Part shown: in pieces, positions 23,488 through 30,835 of the stretch
Numbering within the stretch: position 1 is the first letter of the stretch
Layout: every line of letters starts with the position of its first letter
Origin: Hydrogenophaga flava NBRC 102514
Lineage (GTDB): Bacteria; Pseudomonadota; Gammaproteobacteria; Burkholderiales; Burkholderiaceae_C
Assembly: GCF_001571145.1 (NCBI RefSeq)
Contig: NZ_BCTF01000005.1
Span: 124,001-188,000 of the forward strand
Reading direction: 5' to 3'
DNA: 64,000 nucleotides
Made by a program: the position numbers and the translations under genes
Notes under the pieces: generated by a model
The model's database searches: none
The model's input: only the letters and a program-made list of their open reading frames with translations
What the model was told of the DNA's origin: nothing

Positions 23488-24809
23488 GTGAGCGTCCGGA
23501 CCCAGAGTGGTGCCGCCAGATCGTCACGCCAGGCGCTCATGGGCGAAAAGACCTCGCCATCCCATTCGCCTGCGAGGTGGACAGGATGCCCACCGCTGCG
23601 TGCGAGCAGTTGCCAGCCCAGCGCCTCGTCTGTGCGGACGTTCAGATCACGACCTTGCGCCACGCAGCGCCATCCCGTCGCCGTGCGCTCAAGCGTTGCG
23701 TCCCGCAACACCAGAGGGTGCGTGGAGGACCAGGGCGAGGCGGCCACGCGCCGGGCGATGCGGTCCCATTCCTGTTCCAAGGTCTCGTTGGGCCAGTGCG
23801 CCGCTCCAAGCAGCTCAGACTCGCTGCACAGCGCGCGCAAGCCCGCGGCACCGGGGAAAAAATGCAACGTCGCCTGGGCCTGGCGCCCAGCCATCCAGGC
23901 CTGCTCGAATCCACGCCCTCCGTAGGCGTGTTCCAGCAGCAGCGCGCGCCGCTGGCTGTGCTGGCCTTGCAACCACACGCGCCGCTCGACCAGCTTGGCT
24001 TCGCGCTGTTCCTGCACCACCCCCAGCACCGACCAGGCGTCTTCGACGGCGTCCCCACGCGCCAGCACACCATCCCTGTCCATGGGCCAACCCACCACCT
24101 CGCGCAAATCGGCCTGCACCTCCTCTGGCAAGCTGGTGCGGCGTTGCACGCCGTCACAGGCCAGTTGCAGCAGGCCCAGTCGGTGCATCACCTGTTCGGG
24201 CCAGTCAGCATCCTGGCGAACCCGCTCGGCCGCCTGAAGCAGCCGCTGCCCCAGACCCGGCGCCTGGCCGTCCACCATTCGGGCGGCCATGCTTCGCCAC
24301 CCCTCCAATGAATCGGCCATCACCAAGCCCAGACCATGGGCCAACTGATCGGCCATCCAACGCTGCAGCTCCTGGACCGCCCCTTCGATCCGCTCCCAGC
24401 GCTGGGTCTCGCGCAGGGCCGCGCTCTTCGGATCGGCCAGCGGCACATGGGCTTTGCGCTCTTCCCGTTCCTCTTTCTTCTTTTCCTTCTGTTCCCGGGA
24501 AGCCAGCCATTCATCCACCCAGGCGGGCCGGGCAGCCTGAAAGCGCCCCGGGTCGCTCACCCGAAGCAGCAGCAGTGCCAGCCCGTGCTTGCAGGGGAAC
24601 TTCCGGCTGGGGCAGGAGCAACGGAACGCGGGGCCCGACAAATCCACTTGCGTCTGATACGGCTTGGACCCACTGCCTTGGCACTCCCCCCAAACCGCCG
24701 CGGCATCGGCACCCAGCATGGGCCATTTGGCGGGCGCCACGAGACCACGTGCGGCCTTGACGGAGGCCTCATCGGGCGCCAGCGCGAGCACAGAAGCCGC
24801 GTCCTGCAT
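23484..24809 (-). CDS. SWIM zinc-finger protein of the MoxR/VWA system (YehQ-like)
   Basis: The 441-residue protein carries a SWIM zinc finger near the N-terminus: Cys64, Cys66, Cys73 and His75 in CSCPSRKFPCKHGLAL (C-x-C-x6-C-x-H). A charged helix follows at about 110-125 (SREQKEKKKEEREERKAHVP), then about 300 residues with no recognised domain. SWIM fingers bind DNA or mediate protein contacts. It is the first gene of the five-gene operon. I chose ATG 24809 because AAGGGGG precedes it; a longer reading to 24854 is possible. It overlaps the DUF5691 gene by ATGA. I could not find a convincing promoter in the 139-base gap before the NhaR-like gene. Confidence 0.83.
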   Translation of the reverse strand: MQDAASVLALAPDEASVKAARGLVAPAKWPMLGADAAAVWGECQGSGSKPYQTQVDLSGPAFRCSCPSRKFPCKHGLALLLLRVSDPGRFQAARPAWVDEWLASREQKEKKKEEREERKAHVPLADPKSAALRETQRWERIEGAVQELQRWMADQLAHGLGLVMADSLEGWRSMAARMVDGQAPGLGQRLLQAAERVRQDADWPEQVMHRLGLLQLACDGVQRRTSLPEEVQADLREVVGWPMDRDGVLARGDAVEDAWSVLGVVQEQREAKLVERRVWLQGQHSQRRALLLEHAYGGRGFEQAWMAGRQAQATLHFFPGAAGLRALCSESELLGAAHWPNETLEQEWDRIARRVAASPWSSTHPLVLRDATLERTATGWRCVAQGRDLNVRTDEALGWQLLARSGGHPVHLAGEWDGEVFSPMSAWRDDLAAPLWVRTLT

Positions 24810-24948
24810 CACACCCCCTTCGCCAGCCATCGGGCACAAGCCCCACATCGGCACGGATCAATCAACCGGACCCCAGAACCCAACAGCTGCTCCCCAAAAA
24901 CGTGGTGTTGCTTTGCAAAACATTCTACGGACGAGAACGGCACGGCCC

Positions 24949-25836
24949 TCAGGGCACCACCGCCGCCAGCAGCTTCTGCACCAGCGGGTGCTGCACCTTG
25001 CGCGCCGTGCCGATGGCGTAGAAGTGCTCCTGCACGCCTTCGCAGGGCGCGAACCATTCGAGGCCGTAGCCGCTGGAGAGCTTCTCGCGCATGCGCTCGG
25101 ACGCGGGGAACACCCCCATGCCCGAGGAACCGAAGGTGACCAGCAGCGCGCTGTCCTCGAACTCGCCGACCACGTTGGGCAGCACCCCCTGCTGCTCGAA
25201 CCACTGATCGATGCGCATGCGCACCGAGGCGTGAGCGCTGGGCAGCAGCACCGGCACCTCGGCCAGGCAGCGCGGGAAGTCCTTGCGCGCCTGCGCCAGC
25301 CACTCCTTCGGCGCGTACCAGCCGAGCGGCGACGAACCCATGGCGTGGCTGTAGAGCTTGAGGTTGGGGTTCGCCGGCGCGGGCCGGTCGGACAGCACCA
25401 CGTCCAGGCGGTGCAGCGCCAGGTCGGCCAGCAGGTCGTCGAAGTCGTCTTCATGGCAGACCAGGCGCAGCCGCGGCTCCTCCAGCGCCGGCGCCAGCAG
25501 CTCACGCACCGCCAGCTTGGCCAGCCCGTCCGAGATGCCGACCACCAACCGCACCGAGGTCTGGCTGGTGGCGTCGCGCACCGCCGCGCGCAGATGCTCG
25601 CCAAGGTGGAAGATCTGCTCGGCCACCTGCAGCGCTGCCTGCCCCGCGTCGGTCAGCGCCAGCCCGCGCCCGGCCGGCTTGAACAGCGCGTGGCCCAGCG
25701 ACTGCTCGAGCAGACGCACCTGCGCACTGATGGTCTGCACAGCCATGCCCAGCCGGGCCGCCGCATGCGACATGCCGCCTTCCTTGGCCGTGACCCAGAA
25801 GTAATAGAGGTGCTTGTAATTGAGTTCCTGATTCAT
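24949..25836 (-). CDS. nhaR: LysR-family regulator, NhaR-like
   Basis: The 295-residue LysR protein opens with NYKHLYYFWVTAKEGGMSHA and then ARLGMAVQTISAQVRLLEQS, the exact style of NhaR, the sodium-responsive activator of nhaA and of some envelope genes. The sensor domain fills residues about 90-295. No sodium/proton antiporter gene is adjacent: it is divergent from the BI-1/TerB/ExoD gene string, 103 bases away, which may be its target. NhaR is also known to affect surface polysaccharide genes in E. coli, which would suit ExoD, but this link is speculative. Start at 25836, preceded by AAGGCGAAGA. Confidence 0.82.
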   Translation of the reverse strand: MNQELNYKHLYYFWVTAKEGGMSHAAARLGMAVQTISAQVRLLEQSLGHALFKPAGRGLALTDAGQAALQVAEQIFHLGEHLRAAVRDATSQTSVRLVVGISDGLAKLAVRELLAPALEEPRLRLVCHEDDFDDLLADLALHRLDVVLSDRPAPANPNLKLYSHAMGSSPLGWYAPKEWLAQARKDFPRCLAEVPVLLPSAHASVRMRIDQWFEQQGVLPNVVGEFEDSALLVTFGSSGMGVFPASERMREKLSSGYGLEWFAPCEGVQEHFYAIGTARKVQHPLVQKLLAAVVP

Positions 25837-25939
25837 TCTTCGCCTTTTTGGGAAAAACTCTTCGCCATTGTCTGCTTTTTATGTGAGCGTGGGAACCCTA
25901 TCTTTCAGCCTCCCTTTGTTCCCTTTCAGGAGAACCCTC

Positions 25940-26620
25940 ATGGCACAAGTCCGTCGCATCCCTTCCCTGTCCACCGGCAGCTCCCTGTCGCTGGACCGTC
26001 CGCAGGCCGCGAAGGTCCTGCGCAACACCTACGCCCTGCTGTCGCTGACCATCCTGTTCGCCGCCGGCGTCGCGGCCCTCGCGGTCGCCAACAGCTGGCC
26101 CGCACCCGGGCTGATCATCACGCCGGTGGGCTACTTCGGCCTGCTGTTCGCGGTGCACAAGCTGCAGAACAGCGGCTGGGCGCTGCCCGCCGTGTTCGCC
26201 CTGACCGGTTTCATGGGCTACACGCTCGGCCCGCTGCTCTCGCGCACGCTGGAACTGCCCGGCGGCGCCGGCACCATCGTGGCCGCGCTGGCCGCCACGG
26301 GCGCGACCTTCGTCGCCCTTTCGGCCTACGTGCTGACCACGCGGCGCGACTTCAGCTTCATGGGCGGCTTCCTGTTCGCCGGCATGGTGATCGCCATCGT
26401 GCTGGCCGTGGTGGCCTACTTCTTCACCATGCCCGCGCTGGCGCTGGCCGTCTCGGCCATGGTGGCCCTTCTGTCGGTCGGCCTGATCCTGTTCGAGACC
26501 AGCCGCATCGTCAACGGCGGCGAGACCAACTACGTGCTGGCCACGGTCGGCCTGTTCGTCTCTGCCTTCAACCTGTTCACCAGCCTGCTGAGCCTGTTTG
26601 GCATCGGCGGCAACGACTGA
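25940..26620 (+). CDS. Bax inhibitor-1 family membrane protein (YccA/YbhL-like)
   Basis: The 226-residue protein has seven predicted membrane helices, starting at about residue 30 (LRNTYALLSLTILFAAGVAA). The BI-1 pattern continues with YVLTTRRDFSFMGGFLFAGM and ends with FETSRIVNGGETNYVLATVG. The family includes YccA, which modulates the FtsH protease, and YetJ-type pH-gated calcium leak channels; the Asp/Glu region near the C-terminus (FETSRIVNGG) is conserved here. The ATG at 25940 has a good ribosome site (CAGGAG); an earlier in-frame start would add a Phe/Leu-rich lead not found in the family. It is the first gene of a four-gene rightward string. Confidence 0.9.
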   Translation: MAQVRRIPSLSTGSSLSLDRPQAAKVLRNTYALLSLTILFAAGVAALAVANSWPAPGLIITPVGYFGLLFAVHKLQNSGWALPAVFALTGFMGYTLGPLLSRTLELPGGAGTIVAALAATGATFVALSAYVLTTRRDFSFMGGFLFAGMVIAIVLAVVAYFFTMPALALAVSAMVALLSVGLILFETSRIVNGGETNYVLATVGLFVSAFNLFTSLLSLFGIGGND

Positions 26621-26654
26621 GCGTTTCTGCAACCCAACCCACCAGGAGTCCCGC

Positions 26655-27044
26655 ATGAAAGCCTATCCCGTCAACAGCCCCGAAGCCGCCGCCCGCGTGC
26701 TGGCCATGGCCATGCTGGCCGACGGCCAGTACTCGATGACCGAGATCCGCGCCCTCGACCGGCAACAGGCGCCCGAGCGCCTGGGCCTGAGCCCCGAAGC
26801 CTTCAAGGGGGTGGTGGACGACTTCTGCCAGGACCTGCTGCTGGCCGGCGGCGGGCAGTGGACCGGCGCGGTCGACCCCGCCATCCGCGACCAGCTGATG
26901 AGCGAGGTCACGGACCGGGGCCTGCAGGACCTGATCCTGCTGCAGTGCGAGACGCTGATGCTGTCCGACGGTCATCTGGCCGATGGCGAGGTGGAGCTGC
27001 TGGATGCACTGAGCGCGGCGTGGCGCCGACCGGTGCTGGTGTGA
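26655..27044 (+). CDS. TerB-like small acidic protein
   Basis: This 129-residue soluble helical protein is acidic. Two halves each start with a surveillance-type helix pair: VLAMAMLADGQYSMTEIRAL near the N-terminus and CETLMLSDGHLADGEVELLD near the C-terminus. The spacing of acidic residues (ADGxxSxxE, SDGxLADGE) is like that of TerB/DjlA-type domains, which bind metal or partner proteins at membranes. It follows the BI-1 gene by 34 bases with ribosome site AGGAGTCCC and precedes a small membrane protein gene by 4 bases. Role unknown; it may be a cytosolic partner of the neighbouring membrane proteins. Confidence 0.65.
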   Translation: MKAYPVNSPEAAARVLAMAMLADGQYSMTEIRALDRQQAPERLGLSPEAFKGVVDDFCQDLLLAGGGQWTGAVDPAIRDQLMSEVTDRGLQDLILLQCETLMLSDGHLADGEVELLDALSAAWRRPVLV

Positions 27045-27048
27045 CGCC

Positions 27049-27459
27049 ATGAAAACCCTCATCTGGAGTCTCACCGCCCTGCTGGCGGCCTTGTGGACCG
27101 GCTTCATCGCCGTCGTGCACCAGCTCACCGGCTGGCTGCTGTCGGCCATCGAAGCCGGGTCGCTGCAGGGCGCGGCAGGCACGGTCGGAAGCCTGGCGCT
27201 GCCGCCCGTGCCCGCCTGGCTGGAGCCCTGGATCGACACCGCATCAATCGCCGCGCTGCAATCGTTCGTGGTGTCGCTGGTGGAATGGCTGGGCGCGGTG
27301 ATGCCCTCGGGCGACGCGCTGATGGCCTGGGTCGGCCCGCTGCTGTGGTTCGGCTGGGGCCTGGTGCTGGTGCCGATGCTGGCCATCGCCGGCCTGCTGC
27401 ACTGGCTGGTCGGACGCGCCACGGCGCAGCAGACCGGCGTGAGGCCCGTGGGCGCATGA
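27049..27459 (+). CDS. Small membrane protein of unknown function
   Basis: This 136-residue protein has an N-terminal hydrophobic helix (SLTALLAALWTGFIAVVHQL), a middle segment with tryptophans and prolines (PPVPAWLEPWIDTASIAALQ) and a C-terminal helix (WFGWGLVLVPMLAIAGLLHW). I do not recognise the family. It is placed 4 bases after the TerB-like gene and 22 bases before the ExoD gene, so it belongs to the same transcript. The likely topology is two membrane helices with a periplasmic middle. Confidence 0.6.
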   Translation: MKTLIWSLTALLAALWTGFIAVVHQLTGWLLSAIEAGSLQGAAGTVGSLALPPVPAWLEPWIDTASIAALQSFVVSLVEWLGAVMPSGDALMAWVGPLLWFGWGLVLVPMLAIAGLLHWLVGRATAQQTGVRPVGA

Positions 27460-27481
27460 ACGCCACACGGGGGAGTGTCCG

Positions 27482-28087
27482 GTGAACGAGGGCATCGCGC
27501 AGCGCCTGCGCGGCGCGGCCACCGGGGCGCCGCAGGCCCTGCGCCTGTCGCTGCGGGAGCTGCTGCAGCTGCACGGCGAGGGCTCGGGCGCGGTGCTGCT
27601 GATGCTGATGGCGCTGCTGAGCACGGTGCCCATCGCCGGGGCGGGCACGGTGCTCAGCCTCGGCATCTTCGCCCTGGCCGGCGCCTGGCTGCGCGGGCGG
27701 GACACCCTGCCCCTGCCCGATCGGCTGGCGCGGCTGACTCTCAACGAAACCTGGACCCGCCGCTGCCTGCATGGCCTCGCCTGGACCTACGAGCGCGCCG
27801 AGCGCTGGATGTGCCCGCGCTGGCAGGCGCTGTGCCACAGCCGTGCCCGGTTCTGGTGGGCGCTGTGGATCGCGCTGATGGCGGCGCTGATCTTCCTGCC
27901 GCTGCCGCTGGGCAATGTGCTGCCCGGCACCAGCCTGATGCTGCTGAGCCTGGGCTGGCTGTTCCGCGACGGCATTGCGCTGCTGCTGTCCGCGGCCACC
28001 GGCGCGGTGGGCGTGGGCTACGCCATATCGGTGGGCCACCTGGCGTTCGCGGCCTGGCAGCACATGGGCACCTGGTTCGGACTCTAG
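27482..28087 (+). CDS. exoD: ExoD family exopolysaccharide synthesis-like membrane protein
   Basis: The 201-residue protein matches ExoD. An N-terminal amphipathic helix with LRELLQLHGEGSGAVLLMLM is followed by STVPIAGAGTVLSLGIFALA, then a basic loop (LARLTLNETWTRRCLHGLAW) and two C-terminal membrane helices. ExoD was found in Rhizobium as needed for normal exopolysaccharide and alkaline tolerance, but its biochemical role is unsettled. It ends the BI-1/TerB string. Its stop TAG shares the palindrome CTAG with the stop of the convergent TSUP gene, a 4-base overlap. Confidence 0.85.
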   Translation: MNEGIAQRLRGAATGAPQALRLSLRELLQLHGEGSGAVLLMLMALLSTVPIAGAGTVLSLGIFALAGAWLRGRDTLPLPDRLARLTLNETWTRRCLHGLAWTYERAERWMCPRWQALCHSRARFWWALWIALMAALIFLPLPLGNVLPGTSLMLLSLGWLFRDGIALLLSAATGAVGVGYAISVGHLAFAAWQHMGTWFGL

Positions 28088-28845
28088 AGCCTTGAGAAGA
28101 ACACCGCGCTCATCACCAGCCCGGTGACGATCACCCCGCGCCGCACCCAGACCACCGGCAGCGACTTGGACCAGCGCGCGCCAAAGTAGCCGCCTGCCGT
28201 GGCCGCGACCATCATCAGCAGGCCTTCTTTCCAGGCGATGGCGCCCGCGAGCACGAAGGCGGCCACGGACAGCCAGGACAGCACCAGCGAGTTGAGGTTC
28301 TTGAGCGCATTGACGGTGTTCAGCCGCGTCTCGCCGGCCACCGTGTACAGCGCCATCAGCAGGATGCCCAGCCCGCCGTTGAAGTAGCCGCCGTAGATGG
28401 CCACCGCCATCAGGCCGGGTTCGCGCCAGCGCACCAGGCCATGGCCGCCGGCCGAGGCGGCCTGCGCACGGCGGGCGATGGCCGGGCCGGCCGCAAACAG
28501 CACGGTGGCGAACAGCAGCAGCCAGGGCACGATGCCAGTGAACAGCTTGGCGGGCGTGACCAGCAGCAGCAGCGCACCCGCGACGCCGCCGATGGCCGCG
28601 ATCAGCATTTCACGCCGCAGCCGCTGCGCCGGCAGTTCGCGCAATTCGGCCTTGAAGCCCAGCGTGCTGCCGAGATACCCGGGGCTCACCGCCAGCGCGC
28701 TGGTGGCGTTGGCGACGATGGGCGGCACGCCGGTGAACACCAGCGCAGGAAAGGTGAGGAAACTGCCGCCGCCGGCGATGGCATTGAGGGCCCCCGCGCC
28801 GAACGCGGCGGCCGCCAGCAGCGGCGCGGAGCTCAGGAGGTCCAG
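28084..28845 (-). CDS. TSUP (TauE/SafE) family permease
   Basis: This is a protein of about 253 residues with seven to eight membrane helices and the duplicated TSUP motif. AGALNAIAGGGSFLTFPALV opens the first half and AIYGGYFNGGLGILLMAL opens the second. TSUP members export sulfite, sulfoacetate or other small sulfur or carbon anions. No ATG lies near the start of homology; the reading frame is open further upstream but runs through the lipoprotein gene in another frame. The proposed start is CTG at 28845, with CTG 28836 as an alternative, so the N-terminus is uncertain. It follows the lipoprotein gene by 7 bases. A sulfur anion role would suit the TehA-like and CsoR-type genes nearby. Confidence 0.82.
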   Translation of the reverse strand: MDLLSSAPLLAAAAFGAGALNAIAGGGSFLTFPALVFTGVPPIVANATSALAVSPGYLGSTLGFKAELRELPAQRLRREMLIAAIGGVAGALLLLVTPAKLFTGIVPWLLLFATVLFAAGPAIARRAQAASAGGHGLVRWREPGLMAVAIYGGYFNGGLGILLMALYTVAGETRLNTVNALKNLNSLVLSWLSVAAFVLAGAIAWKEGLLMMVAATAGGYFGARWSKSLPVVWVRRGVIVTGLVMSAVFFSRL

Positions 28846-28852
28846 GCCGGGC

Positions 28853-29086
28853 TCACTTGGCAGCGGGGATGGCCACGTAGCGGAAGCCCTTGCCGCGCAT
28901 GCAGTGGGCCACCATCTGCTCGCGCTCGTCCTCGGGCACCTTGGCCAGGCCGACCTGGTACTGGCAATCGGAGAGCTGGGTGTAGGCGTCGTCCTTGCTG
29001 GCCTTGGGCTTGACCCACTCGGCCTTGGGGGTGGACGAACAGGCAACCAGGGACAGCAGCAGGGCGGCGGCGAGGACGGTCTTCAT
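28853..29086 (-). CDS. Small lipoprotein
   Basis: The 77-residue protein has a lipobox: MKTVLAAALLLSLVACSS places the lipidated cysteine at residue 16. The short mature part is charged and holds two cysteines (SDCQYQVG and AHCMRGKGFRY) that could form a disulfide. The C-terminal MVAHCMRGKGFRYV pattern recurs in small proteobacterial lipoproteins of unknown role. It is followed 7 bases later by the TSUP permease and preceded by a 94-base gap after the CsoR-type gene. Confidence 0.75.
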   Translation of the reverse strand: MKTVLAAALLLSLVACSSTPKAEWVKPKASKDDAYTQLSDCQYQVGLAKVPEDEREQMVAHCMRGKGFRYVAIPAAK

Positions 29087-29180
29087 GGATGGAACAGGTC
29101 GGTTTTCAGAGGGAGGCCAGCATACCAAAGCCCCCCGTTCCCGAGCTGCAACCAGATGCATCGCCCCGCGGGCGCGCGGC

Positions 29181-29474
29181 CTATCGCGAGCGGCCGAGCT
29201 TGTCCTGCAGGCGTCCCAGCACCTCGCTGACCGTCTGCGGGTCGGCGGTGGCGCCACCGCAGGCGGTCAGCTCCTGCTCGGCCAGCGAGAGGTTCAGCCG
29301 CACGTAGGTGCTGTCCAGCGCGTGGCGCGTGGCCAGCAGCTGCTGGGCGATCTTGGCGCAGTCGGCGCCCTCTTCCAGCAGCTTCTGCAGACCGCGCACC
29401 TGCCCTTCGGCGCGGCGCAGCCGGTGCATGAGCTCGGCCTTGCGTTCGGTGGCCAGGGTGCGGGGCGCGGTCAT
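29181..29474 (-). CDS. CsoR/RcnR/FrmR-family repressor, atypical sensor site
   Basis: This is a 97-residue all-helical DUF156 protein. The DNA-binding face LMHRLRRAEGQVRGLQKLLE and the first sensor cysteine, Cys39 in EEGADCAKIAQQLL, are typical. The second-helix ligands are not: the positions matching His61 and Cys65 of CsoR (or Cys60 of CstR) are Leu64 and Glu68. A cysteine instead occurs one helical turn later at 72, in ELTACGG. It is therefore not a standard copper sensor and might react with sulfane sulfur, aldehyde or another electrophile. It is the last gene of the pump operon and probably acts on the operator at 35265-35278 upstream of that operon, closing an autoregulatory loop. Confidence 0.85.
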   Translation of the reverse strand: MTAPRTLATERKAELMHRLRRAEGQVRGLQKLLEEGADCAKIAQQLLATRHALDSTYVRLNLSLAEQELTACGGATADPQTVSEVLGRLQDKLGRSR

Positions 29475-29492
29475 GGGGGGTTTCGGTGGGGA

Positions 29493-30536
29493 TCAGGCAG
29501 ACACCGGCGTGATGGCGGCCACCGGCTCGGGCGCGAGCAGCGAGCCGTCGCGCAGGCCGCGCACGGTGGCAAAGCCCAGCCACAGCACCACCATGGACGT
29601 GGCGGCCAGCAGCAGCACGGCAGCCGTCTGCAGCAGACCGCCGGACTGCTCCTGCAGCGCCAGCAGGCGCAGGGTGAGTGTGGTGAAGGCCGCGAGCGGG
29701 AACGACAGGGCCCAGAACGGAATGCCAAAGGGCTGTGCCACCGCGCGCTTGAGCACCGGCGCCACCCACAGCAGGAAGAACAGCGCGATGCCCCACAGAC
29801 CCTGCACCGCCCAGAGCGGCGCCTGCCCACGCTCGACCAGCTGCGCCAGCACCAGGCCGATCACGGCCGGCGGCGCGACGGTGATCATCCACGCCGGCAG
29901 CAGGCGGTCGGGCAGCGGGCTGTGCGCGATGCGCCGCGCCAGCATCAGCGCCAGCACCACCGGCCAGAAGAAGGCCCCGATGCCGAACTGCGCCATCGCC
30001 CAGCCACCGTGGCCCAGCGGCACACCGGCCAGCGGCGCGAGCACATTGCCCACCACCGGGATCAGCAGCACCGGCGTGACCGAGGGCCACAGCCCGGTGT
30101 TGCCTGGCGTGGCACCCACCGCGGGCGCGAGCCAGCGGCCCAGCACCCACAGCGTGGCCCAGAGCTGCATCAGGCTGCCAGCCCACCAGAGCGCGCGCCA
30201 CACCGGCGCCAGTTCGCCCGAGGCACCACCCAGCGCCACCCCGACCGTCGCCAGCAGCAGCAGCGACACCGGGAACGCGGCCACGAAGGCGTGGCGCACC
30301 GGATGCTTCAGGTCCTCGGCCAGCGCCGCCGGGTAGCGCTGCCAGCGCAGCAGCGAGGCCACGAGCAGCACGGCAAACACGAGCAGCGCCAACAGCCCCG
30401 CCACCAGCGCCAGCCCCTCGGCCATCTCGCCGAGCAAGGGTCCTGCGCGGTGCCAGGCCAGCGCGAGGCCGCACAGGCCCATGACCAGCGAGAACCAGCC
30501 GGGCATGAGGAACTTCAGGGGCGTGGGTGAGGACAT
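29493..30536 (-). CDS. SLAC1/TehA family anion channel or exporter (TDT family)
   Basis: The 347-residue protein has about ten membrane helices and starts with FLMPGWFSLVMGLCGLALAW, as in the tellurite-resistance/dicarboxylate transporter (TDT) group. The group includes TehA, plant SLAC1 and yeast sulfite exporter Ssu1. Other conserved pieces are HPVRHAFVAAFPVSLLLLAT and PVLLIPVVGNVLAPLAGVPL. The ATG at 30536 fits the family start. It lies 27 bases after the DUF2892 gene and 18 bases before the CsoR-type regulator gene. In this operon, a sulfite or other anion efflux role is the most coherent guess, given DUF2892 and a TSUP permease close by; tellurite resistance is an alternative. Confidence 0.85.
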   Translation of the reverse strand: MSSPTPLKFLMPGWFSLVMGLCGLALAWHRAGPLLGEMAEGLALVAGLLALLVFAVLLVASLLRWQRYPAALAEDLKHPVRHAFVAAFPVSLLLLATVGVALGGASGELAPVWRALWWAGSLMQLWATLWVLGRWLAPAVGATPGNTGLWPSVTPVLLIPVVGNVLAPLAGVPLGHGGWAMAQFGIGAFFWPVVLALMLARRIAHSPLPDRLLPAWMITVAPPAVIGLVLAQLVERGQAPLWAVQGLWGIALFFLLWVAPVLKRAVAQPFGIPFWALSFPLAAFTTLTLRLLALQEQSGGLLQTAAVLLLAATSMVVLWLGFATVRGLRDGSLLAPEPVAAITPVSA

Positions 30537-30563
30537 GGTGTTCGGTGCTCGCACGGGTTCAGG

Positions 30564-30800
30564 TCAGCCGCATTTTCCGGTGCCGCAGGCCGAGCCACCC
30601 TCGGGCACGCCCATCTTCCTGAACAGGATGGCGGGCGGACAGAAGCCGGTGATGCCCGACTGCGCCAGGTTGAAGCCGGCGAAGGCGGTCAGCGCGAGGA
30701 ACCACTCGCTGACGAAGATGGGGCTGCCGTGGTAACCCAGCGCAAGCGAGACCAGCACGACGGTGCCGGCCATGATGCGGATGAGGCGTTCGATGGTCAT
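30564..30800 (-). CDS. DUF2892 family inner-membrane protein (YgaP transmembrane-like)
   Basis: The 78-residue protein has two membrane helices, ERLIRIMAGTVVLVSLALGY and WFLALTAFAGFNLAQSGITG, then FCPPAILFRKMGV. These are the pattern of the membrane part of the rhodanese YgaP and of stand-alone DUF2892 proteins in sulfur-stress operons. The tail (GGSACGTGKCG) has two cysteines that could bind metal or carry sulfane sulfur. It lies 35 bases after the RND pump gene. No rhodanese domain is fused or adjacent. ATG 30800 is preceded by AAGGAGT on the coding strand. Confidence 0.85.
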   Translation of the reverse strand: MTIERLIRIMAGTVVLVSLALGYHGSPIFVSEWFLALTAFAGFNLAQSGITGFCPPAILFRKMGVPEGGSACGTGKCG

Positions 30801-30835
30801 TTCAGACTCCTTGAAAAAGATGGAAGCACACAGGG

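Noticed and set aside
25837-25866. Direct repeat TCTTCGCC (25837 and 25859) around a TTTTTGGGAAAAA segment
   Set aside because: One copy is simply the ribosome-site region of the NhaR-like gene; too short for a confident operator call.
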